From NCBI RefSeq assembly GCF_022605165.1, contig NC_063068.1, positions 5,828,001 through 5,892,000 of the forward strand: a stretch of DNA of 64,000 bases, written 5' to 3'. This stretch comes from Purpureocillium takamizusanense. Taxonomy: Eukaryota; Ascomycota; Sordariomycetes; Hypocreales; Ophiocordycipitaceae. Both the position numbers and the translations under genes were made by a program. Below, piece after piece: positions 23,853 through 33,444 of this stretch. The notes under the pieces were generated by a model. It ran no database searches. It was not told where the DNA came from and saw only the letters and a list, made by a program, of their open reading frames with translations. Position 1 is the first letter of the stretch. Each line of letters begins with the position of its first letter.

Positions 23853-24124
23853 TCATTCATCCGGTCCCTGATGCGCGTTCCCCCCCCCGCGGTGGCCCGT
23901 TCCTCGGGCCTTCAGAGCGAACCCCCCTCTGTCAGGACCACAGCTGACGTCTCGCCTCATGATGATGTTCCAGTTGTTGGGGCTGAAGATTTGGGCTCCT
24001 ATCATGTCGTCCAGCTGGTTGTTGTGGCACCGCTTCCACATCTCCCTGATGCCGTGCGAAATGACCATGCCGTCCTGGATCGTGTAACTCTTGGCGTGCT
24101 GCATCCGACGCATGTGTGATTAGC

Positions 24125-24166
<42 letters not shown>

Positions 24167-24819
24167 CGTGCGCGAGACGGAAATGGGGGCCATACAAAGG
24201 GGGGATGAAAGCAGACTTCGTGATGCAACTGCTGCACACACTCTCACACACGTGTTCCCGCTCTTCCGCGTGCGATGAAGGGATGGGGGACGGATGAATG
24301 GATAGGGGGGGGGGGGCAGGGAGACGGTAACTAGTATAATGCCCGCCAGTGGCACGGCATCGTCAAGGGAAAACGACTTACATCGTTGCAAGCGAAAAAC
24401 GCCGTTTCGTATTGGCAGAAGAGCTCCATGCACTTCCTCGGGCCCTCGGGCAGCACCACCAACGATCCCTTCCTCCACGTCTTCTCGTACATGTCGATGA
24501 CGTCGTTGTAGGCGAGGTTGTGGACGAGGCCCCATTGCTTCTCTGAGCAGATGACGTCGGCCTTGCTCCATTCCTCCTTGTCCCACCGCTTGTCGAGGCC
24601 GCCGGCACCGTCGTCGTCGTCATGGTCGGGTCCTCTTTTCGCCGTCGTCGGCGCGTCGTCCGTCCGGTCCGTGTACTCCTGGAGCGTGCCGCCGAGCGTC
24701 GGGGGACCCGCGTCCGGGTGCGCCGCCCGGGCCGGCATCCCGCGGCCGTCCGGGGCCGGGGCGGCGCGCGCGAGGGCCGAGGACAGGCCGACGAGGAGGA
24801 TGGTGAGGGCTTTCTTCAT
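23853..24819 (-). CDS. Small secreted cysteine-containing protein, unknown function
   Basis: The proposed two exons are 24819-24382 and 24098-23853, giving 227 residues. The 283-bp intron has a GTAAGT donor, a CTAAT branch-like element and a TGCAG acceptor. The product begins with a signal peptide (MKKALTILLVGLSSALARAA). An Asp/Arg-rich stretch with a KR pair near residue 76 could be a Kex2-type processing site, and a compact domain with Trp, Tyr and six cysteines follows (in VICSEK, KCMELFC, FACND, RCHNN, VSCGPD). The even cysteine count suggests disulfide bonds. I do not recognise the family. Secretion and an extracellular role are inferred; it could be an effector-like protein. The far C-terminus is the least certain, since its composition turns Gly/Arg-rich. 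The intron carries a long dinucleotide repeat. Confidence 0.72.
24127..24164. repeat. (GT)19 microsatellite inside an intron
   Basis: Nineteen perfect GT units on the plus strand read as (AC)19 on the coding strand. They end about 28 nt upstream of the 3' splice site of the secreted-protein gene. A run of 12 G (24305-24316) lies in the same intron. Confidence 0.95.
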
Positions 24820-25213
24820 GGCGACGGCGCCCGTGGGAGGAGGAGGGCAAAGTGTTTGGTGTGATGGGGGATCTTGCTTGCGAGTGGCACTTTGTACGTA
24901 GTAACTGGTATAGGGGGGGAAACTGGGAAGCGTCATCTTATATGATGGGATCCGGATGACCAGAAACCCTCTTACTGTTATACTACCACTGCTTCTACGT
25001 ACGACTCCAAACTTGCCTCCAGTCCACAACTAGGCAGTCGTATCTCAAACGGCCCCGACGCATGCCCAGACGAGTGAAACCGCGTCCCTGACAGAGCCTG
25101 CCGTTGTTGTTGGTGTTGTTATTATCGTTGTTACTACTACTACTACTACCACGGTTATCCATCTTGCCTCCGCAATCCCCTATCGAGCGACTCAGCCACA
25201 CACCCCCTGCCTG

Positions 25214-25221
<8 letters not shown>

Positions 25222-25300
<79 letters not shown>
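25222..25300. repeat. 79-bp uninterrupted CT dinucleotide tract
   Basis: A perfect TC/CT alternation runs for 79 nt, the longest perfect microsatellite in the window. It is a homopurine-homopyrimidine mirror sequence. Confidence 0.95.
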
Positions 25301-25303
<3 letters not shown>

Positions 25304-26086
25304 GCCCTCTCTAGAAAGGGGACCGGCTGTCCAAAAAGAAAATTAAAATAATTAAGGAAATAATTAAGAAAAAAAACCCCCCACGACCACCAGGGGGGGG
25401 GGATCTCAAAGAGGCGCAGGCAGACAGAGAGTCCCTCACGCCGGGTACAGAGACAGGAACGCATCACGAGGGCCTTCTTGCAGCTGCGCACATCGTCTTT
25501 GTCGGGCATGGATGGCCCTCCTCCGCCATACTAACGTACATAGTTCGTAACAAAACCACCGTCCAAACCCAACCACCAACATACAAAAGGAACAGGGGCC
25601 TCGTTTTACGCCCGTACGTATTGGACAAAGACAACCCACCACAACGAATTGAGTTTTGAGTCCCGCCATTCCCCCCCCCCCGGGCTGAGTTAAACTACCC
25701 AACAAGCTACGTAGCACGGACGGTGTGTCTCGTCGCGCAAGGGCCGCGCCGCGGTCCGATCGGGGGCATCGCGAGATTCAGGTCCCTGGTTTCATGGGCG
25801 AACATGGTCCCTTCCTCCTCCGCCTTCCCCCTCGCGCGTCATTGCATCGTCGCGCAGTACTGTACTGTACTGTACTGTATTTGCTCAGAGTATGTGTGAG
25901 AGAGTGAGAGGGGGAGACAGGGAGGCTCTGGTCTTACAATACTGCCGCTGTACAGTGAGTGGCTAACTATCCTCACCACCGAACGTCCAGCAAACGCAGC
26001 ACGGCAGTCGCCTCCTCCCATCACCACTGTCCAGATATTCCCCTCACCTCTACATGTTTAGTTGGCCTCGGCGGATAGGATCCCCC

Positions 26087-26106
26087 CTCCTCCTCCTCCT
26101 CCTCCC

Positions 26107-26136
<30 letters not shown>
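26087..26136. repeat. CTC and (CAT)10 trinucleotide tracts
   Basis: A short CTC run is followed directly by ten CAT units (26107-26136). The forward-frame polyhistidine from this is not part of a credible gene. Confidence 0.9.
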
Positions 26137-26139
<3 letters not shown>

Positions 26140-27570
26140 TCCCAGCCCCTCGCGAAACCTCGGGTAGCCAGCCCGCCGGCCCGCCACGCTCGCTACGTAC
26201 GGCGCTGCACCTCGTGCTACAGTACCTACCTACAAGGTAGCAAGTCAGTCAACAAGTAACAGGTAACTTTTAAAGAGGCCGCTGCCGAATGCCAGTGCAG
26301 GGAGAATGGCGCCCGTCGATACCGTACGACGCCAGCGGCTGGCTGGACCTGAAGCAAGACGGGCCGCCGGCGCACGCGCGGGGATCCCGGATGGATCCCG
26401 GGTCGTCCGTAACTACTTTTACATGTCACGGACTGCTCTGCTCTGCTCTGCTTTGCTCTGCCAGCCCTGCCTGCCTGCCCTGCCTGGCATTCGTCTCCTC
26501 ACGCCGCAAGGCGCCCATGCAACACTCCGTGCCGCGTACCGTACCGTACCGTACTATACATTCACATGTCCGATATATATATAATACGTGACAGTAAAAG
26601 GCGCGCGCGCGCACGTCGGTCGCCCACCTACCTACCCCCATCATCATCTTGACCGTCACCGGCCCCCCTTTTCCCCTGCGGTCCTTGCCGTCGTCCCATC
26701 GGTCAGTCACGGGAGAAGAAGAAAGGAAAAAGAAACAAGAGACGGGCTGCGACGGCTGCGACGGCACGACGAAAAGCCGCATATATAGTAGTACATACAA
26801 AGGGGCTGCTGCTACGTGCAGTGCAGGGTTGCAAACGCAGCAGCGCAGCAGCAACAGCAGGTGCTGCGACCCTAGCGAGGCGAATCCTGTCCCCGTCACG
26901 CGCGGCCGCCCCTGTCTCGCGGATACCGTACGAAGTACATACGTGCTAGCAACTTTGTGTGTAACGTAGTGTCGCGTTCAGAATGCCGACGAGACACCTC
27001 GCGTGAGACATGACTGACTGGCCGCCGCTGCCATCGGCCGACAACAACGTGGGCTTCCCGCCTGATCCACGTTAGCAGATAGATACTGGACTCAGACCCG
27101 GCTCCGTATGTCGTGTCTCACGCCCTGGAAAGGCGCCGCCAGAGGACGCTTCAAGTGGGTAAAATAGGTATGCATTTCGTACACACACACAAGTACATAC
27201 ACCCCGCGTTGGACGATGCCTTGGTCCCTGCCTCGTCTTGAGCCCTCGCCCCTTCTCTTGCCCAGACGCCTCTCAAACGGCAGCAACAACAACAGCAACT
27301 GCCCATGACCCGGGCTCGCATCCTTTTTTTTTGGCCCAATTCAGATCTCTTCGTTGCCCCCAAGCTCCGTTTCAAAGGACTGTGCTAGTCTGTGTTCCAT
27401 TGTAACGCCTCGCTGCAGTCGTTCCTTTCATACAGGGTAAAAGAAAAACAAATCAAACAGAATAGAGTGCCCGAAATCAGCAACTGACGTGGCTAAAGTG
27501 AAATGTGGGGGAAAATGAGTGAATGAGTGTCCGTGGTTCTCCTCCGGCAAAGGCCATAGCTTTTCCGCTA

Positions 27571-30500
27571 CTATCCGCTTTGTTTGCCAACCGGTCTCGG
27601 CGTCGGTTCGTCCTCAGTCGAGCTCGGAGGCCTGTTCAGAGGAGTGGGCCGCGGCGTTGCTTCCACGCTACCTGGCGGCGACTCTGCGTCTCCTGGCTTC
27701 GACCCTTCGCCAGGCTCCAGCTTCGCGTCCGGGGGGGTGCGAGCCACTTGGTCGTCTCGTGGCTCCAGTAGCGGCGCGTCCATTTCCTGCGCCGGCGTCG
27801 TCGCCACCTGCGTCACCGCCTCCGGGGTGCTTTCAGACCCAAAGGTCACGCTGTCGTGGCTGTCCGCGCGCATCATCTCGATGGCGAGCTTGGAGCTCGG
27901 TAGCGCGGCCTTGCCCTGACTCGGCTTGCTACTCCGGCGTCCGTGCTTATCCCGCGCTGCCCCAGCATCCTCGTCCTCGTCGTCCGCCGACTCCGTTCCC
28001 TCGGTTGCTGCCCTCTCGAGGCTCTCCCGCTTGGGTCTCATCTTGTCGTGCGCGCGCAGGAGATGCTCCATTTGACCTGGTGCAGAGTGTTGTGCCAGAA
28101 GCGAAGGGACACCCTTCGACAGAGGCTCCATACCAGCCAGAATGTCCGCTTCGTTGATGCCTAGACCGCCCTCGTCCCACTCATTTGTCCCCTTGCGGCT
28201 GATCACCACAGGGATGTCGTCTGTGGTGACGGATTCCGAGTCTCCAAAGAGGCTAGAGGTGATCGAGTCCTCCCGGCTGGAAGTCATCGCAGAGCCTTGG
28301 CGGCCGGCAAACGCCGAGATGCTCGACGTCGGGCTCTCGTCGGCCCGCCCGTGAAGCTTCTTCAGCCCAATTGGAATGGGGTTCGGCATGGGGCCCGACG
28401 TAGCCCGCTGCGGCGAGACCGGTCTCCATTGGCAGAGGGCACGGAGCACCTCTGTCAGCTTGGACGAGCTGATGGGCTTCTCGATCAGGGAGTCGAAGTA
28501 GTGAGGTGCCTGAAGCTCCTTCAGATATGCTGTGATGGCCACGATCGGTGTGTGCGAGTTTGTGTTCTTGGTCTCGCGAATCATGCGCGCCACGTCGGTG
28601 CCATTGATCTGAGGCAGCTTATACTCCAAGAAGATGACGTCGAACTGAATCTCGCTCAGAGAATACCGCACTGCCTCGGAGCCATTCGCAACCGAGATCG
28701 TGCGGCATCGGAGCTTCTCCAGCAGCTTCTCCATGACCATCCTGGACACAGGATGATCTTCGCAAATGAGGACGTCCAGGGCTCGGAATGTTGGCCCGTC
28801 GTCCAATGCGATCTGTGACAGTCGTCTCGAGCTCTGCCTGCGACGCTGGACACGCAGCAGAGCGTTGTGCTTGTCTCCCTCATTGTCAGAAGACGACGGT
28901 GACATGTCGAAAACTTGGCTCCTGCGGTTGCGGTGGTGCTGCAAAACGTCGGACGCTATAGGGCTGGCTTCTTGCGAGCCGACAGTCAACGACCTCGAGC
29001 GGCTTGCCGACGAGCCACTCCCGTGTCGTGGCGTAGCGACCATCTTCTGAGGCGACAGGGCCAGGGGTGCGGGCGTCTGGCCGCGCCCCTTGACCGGCGA
29101 GGCAGCGACAGTCGTCGCCGCCTTCTGCAGGCTTGGGGGGACCTTGGGGATATCGAAAGAGGCCGGGGGCTGTAAGGAACTGGACTGGTGGGACAAGCTG
29201 GAGGAGTTACTAGAGGCCTTCCTGCGTCCTTCGGCTCCCTGCCCAGCGACAAACGAAACCAACAAGGGCGAAGATGGCTGTGACGCTCTGCTCGGCGACG
29301 AGTTAGAGTGGCTGAAGCCGGACGGAGACTGTGGCCGGTTGCCTGCCTTGGCATTGGAGATTGTTCTGTGCAGATGGCTAGAGAGTACTGGGCTAGCATC
29401 GAGGGACGGGGACGGCGACGTGATGTTGGTGCCCGCCCCGGGGCTAACGGACGGAGGTTTGTTCTGTGAGGCCAGCGCGTCTGCCCTCAGCTTTTGGATG
29501 ACGTCCTTGTTGGCCTTTTCCAAGACGGGCAGGTTCTTGAAGTTGAACGAGCCAAAGTCGTCTGTGGCCACGGGCTCACTGAGCCGTCTCGGCTTCAAAT
29601 CTCGCACATGAGGCGGAATATGGAGCGGCATCAACTTGCGTCCAGCCGAATTGACTTGGGACCGCACTCGTGAGAGGGCATCATGAGGCCTATCCGGATA
29701 CTCAGACGCAGGGGTACCAGAAGACTGCGGAGACAGCTGATCTTCCATTTCCTCAGCGAAAGATTGCAGCACGGCGCCTCGTGCGTCAAAGTACTCGGTG
29801 TCCTCTGGGTTCTCCGGCTGCGGTACGAACTGCGCATCGTCTTCAACCAGCGTGTCCCAGCTGATGCCTTGGAACCAAGAGTGGTCGCGAATTTCCTCCC
29901 CACCCGAGGCATACTTTTCTTCTCTGTTGGCGCCGAGTCGCTGCGTCGGGTCCATGCAGAGAAGCTTGTTGATGAGATCCTTGGCTTCGTCAGATATCGG
30001 CTCGCATGCGTCTGGGTCCGGCCACTGAATCTTCCGTGCCAGTATGTTTTCAAACACCTGCTCCGCCTCGGAGGCGTGAAACGGGGGAATGCCGTAAAGA
30101 AACTCAAACATGATGCATCCCACCGACCACCAATCGCTCGTCTCATCTTGCTTGTCGCCCTTGATGGTTTCCGGGGCAAGGTAGTCAGGAGTGCCCACGA
30201 AGCGACGAGTCGTGTCTTGAGGATCAAACAGCGCCATCGCAGGGGGCATCATGTTGGATGCGGGCAGCGAATTGCGAGCGTGGCTGTCGATGCTCATCCT
30301 GGTACTGTGGTGGCTGGCCGCCAGGTCCGGAGAGCCATGCGTCATCGCATCCTCGTCCACGCCCGTCCTGGCGCTAGATGGCTGGGTGCCAAGGTCAGAG
30401 TCGTTCAGGGAGAACGACGAGAGCATGTGTGTCATGACCTCGCTTCCACCACTGTCGCTGCGATGGCTGCTTGATACTCGACGCGGCTCTTGCTGCAGCG

Positions 30501-33444
30501 AAGACAGGCTGAAGTAAGATGGCTGGCCAGCAGCGCCCACGTCGGGTGTCATCTGTGGAGTCATGCTCGGGGACTGAAGATGGCCGTGAAGGTCGAGAGA
30601 CGTCGACCTCGACGAGGCCATCGAGGTTGACCGAGCAAAGGGCCCCTGCTTGAGAAGGTCTGGAGTCGTTTCCGCTGCATCGCTGTTAAGGGCACGTTTC
30701 TGGCGCCCTACTAGCCCCATGCGAGAGAGACCGAAGTCTGTCAATTTGAGGTGGCCTTTTTGGTCGATGAGCAAGTTGTCGGGCTTAAGATCACGGTGGA
30801 TGATATCCCGCTCGTGAAGGTGCTCGACGCCCAAGACAACTTCGCCGAGATACTTCTTCACCCAGTCCTCAGGCAGGCCGCCGAGTACTTTGATGAGCGA
30901 AGCACAGTCTCCGCCATTGAGGTACTCCATGACGAGATAGAGATAATCCTTGCTTGAAAAAGTCCAGTAGAGCTTGGCCACAAAGTCGCTCTGACCCTGC
31001 CACATCATGATTGCGCGCTCTGCTTTGACGTTGCCGACTTGGTTCTTGGCCACCATGTCAGCCTTCTTCAAGACCTTAATGGCAAAGTATTCGCCAGTCG
31101 ATTTCTTCTTCGAAAGGTACACGCTACCGAACGCGCCCTTGCTGATCGGCTTGATGATCTCAAAGTCTTTGATGGACGGCTGCGCAGGTCGTGGCTGCTG
31201 CGGAGGAAGCTGAGCCGCACCCAGTCTCGGAGACGGCGGTGCTCTCATGACGAAGTCGGATATCGCCGCTGAGCTCTGCCTTCTGTGGTGTCGCGTTGGA
31301 TGCGAGACCGGCGAGCTAAACTCGCTGCTTGGAAACATGGGCGACGCCTCGGGGGACGTCATGCCCTCGTGCGTGAACGGGAGGACTCTAGGCTTGATTC
31401 GCAGCGGTGACGAAGGTTGTGTGTGGCGCGATGGCGATTCTTGGCGGCGCGGCGAGGTTGCTCCGGGGATCACGAGGCTCCGACGGTGGTGTTGCCTCGC
31501 GCTTGCAGCCCGCCTGAGGTCTCCAAATTCCGAAATGGGTGATTCTGTTCGCGGCGCATGGCGCGACGCAACCGAGGACGACCTCAGGCTGCCCTCATTG
31601 TCCCCTATTTCAGGCTCCTGGAACAGAGAGGAATTCCGCCGCACATCTCGAGAGTGGAGATTACTCCCCAATGTACCTTCAGCATGGGAGCGTGGGGTGG
31701 GACACTCCTTGGGGCTGCTTGACCTTGTAGAGGCAATGAACGAGGTTGGTCGAGATCTAGACCTGCTGGAACCTCCGGAAAGATCTATCTGGCGCAAGGC
31801 AGTTGCGAGGGCTGAGGGGCTGTTAATAGATGGCTTCGCGGGATCATCCCCGGCACGGCCACGAGGCTCCTCATCCGTCGGCACAGGGGCCAGAGGCTCT
31901 TGCGTTGGCTGTTCCTCAAACGTGTCGTCCCTGATCCCGCCTTGAGTGCTCTCGGTGTCCTCACATTGGCAGTCTTCGTCGCCCTGGTCTTCCTCCTCCT
32001 CGGTGGAATCACTGAGTCGGCCGGCAGCAAGTCGTGCTGCCTTCCGCATCGCTCGGTCGACGCAGTCTTGCACCATGACTGCCAATTCGACACGGATGCG
32101 CTCCGCGTACTCAATGATCCTCCGGTGGCGGAAGACAGCGTCGACCTTGGCCCTAGCCACCTTTTCGGTATCTGCGCAGAGCAGGGCGAGGCCTTGCTCC
32201 TGCTCGAGGGTATTTGTGCTAGGCGAATGCCATTGTAGCACCTGTGAGATCCTCGACTCGGATTGCGGTGATTGAGTCCTGATCTCGCCATTGTCTTGCT
32301 GCGAGCTTTCCTTGATCGCGGGGCTGCTGATTTCGATGGCTGTATCACAGAGATCCATTAGCAACTCGACGATCCTGGCCTGGGGCCGTCGGATCGCGAA
32401 TGAGCGGCCTCGTGAGTGTCCGAACCCACTGGTTCGATCTCGAGAGCGAGCCAAGGAGGTGCCCGGTGACGATTGCGTCGACGGCGGCGGCCCAATAGAT
32501 ATCCCCTTGTACTCTGCCATGGGCCCGCTGGTTGCCTCTCCGGACATGGAGCGGCTCTTGCGTGCTTCGAGGTCATCGAGAACCTTGACGATGGCGTGAC
32601 GATGCTCGGCGAGGTTCTCCTGGGCCAACTGAACGTCCAGCTCGGCGCGATGCTCCTGGAGGCACAGGTCCGTATGCTTCTCGAACCACCATGGGGGTAT
32701 TTGGCGCTCGCATATACGGCAAAGAACGGGTGCTGGTGGTTCGCTCGCTTCGGCGTCGTCGCCAACGACTTCGGCAAGTCGCGTGAGGTAGCTGGCGAGG
32801 ACCTCTGCTCCGGATCCGAGAGAGTCGACAATGACATCAGGGAGGTCGATTTTGATTTCGTGAGGACCGGACCATGGTCGAAGCATCCACATTGTCTGCG
32901 TGGCGCGTCAACGACCAGGGGGTGTGGCATGGGGGGAACCAAAGGGGAAACTTACGTGACTCTCGCCGCCAGACACGCTGTCATAAACCATGATGCCCTG
33001 GGCTTCGAGGTCTGCGGTCTGCTGCTTGGGCTCGGGCCCTTGCTCGGGTTTGTTGGTGGCATCGGGCGATTGAAGTTTGGACAGGGGCCCCAGTTGGATG
33101 GCAAAGCTAATTCGGTAACTCTTGGAGTCATCTCGCTTCATTGAGTCCACGACATCCGAAAAAGCAGTCTTGTTCTCGCTGACAATCAGATCGGAGAAGG
33201 GGATGTCGTTGACTGTGTCAAATGGCGTGCCAACAACGTCGGTCCACGACGGACTGACCCATTTGATGGTGCCGTCGAGGTTTAGATCGACAATGGCGTT
33301 GAGGGTCTGCTCGGCAGCCTCTCGGAGCTCCTCACGCTCCTCGCGGATGTCCTGGCTTATGGTGCGCTCCATCGGGGTGGCCTGCTGTGCCCGGAGCGAT
33401 GACACGGCGGGCGGTGCCAGGGACGGCGACGGTTGTTGGTCCAT
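27571..33444 (-). CDS. RIM15: Rim15-type serine/threonine kinase with PAS and receiver domains
   Basis: Two exons, 33444-32956 and 32895-27571, with a 60-bp intron, encode 1937 residues starting at ATG 33444. An upstream in-frame GTG at 33453 is not used. Domains in order: PAS-like region (about 30-105); a C2HC-type zinc motif (CRIC...HTDLC, about 220-240); disordered Ser-rich region; AGC-family kinase domain (about 738-1200) with GAFGSVYLS glycine loop, AIKVLKK, HRDLKPDNLL and DFGLSR. About 165 residues are inserted in the activation loop before GTPDYLAPE, as in the Rim15/Greatwall group. An AGC C-tail and a degenerate response-regulator receiver (about 1540-1640) follow. In yeast, Rim15 integrates TORC1, PKA and Pho85 signals to enter quiescence, acting on endosulfines. 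In the receiver the phospho-acceptor position is Glu1587, not Asp. Confidence 0.96.

Larger units (their letters stand above)
24820..27570. other. Repeat-rich intergenic region
   Basis: This is 2.75 kb between two minus-strand genes. No gene is supported. Contents are the secreted-protein promoter, a 79-bp CT tract (25222-25300), an AT-rich patch (about 25330-25375), TGTAC units (about 25856-25879), CTC and CAT triplet tracts (26087-26136), TCTGC units (about 26427-26460), CGTAC units (about 26535-26555) and the RIM15 3' UTR. Confidence 0.6.
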
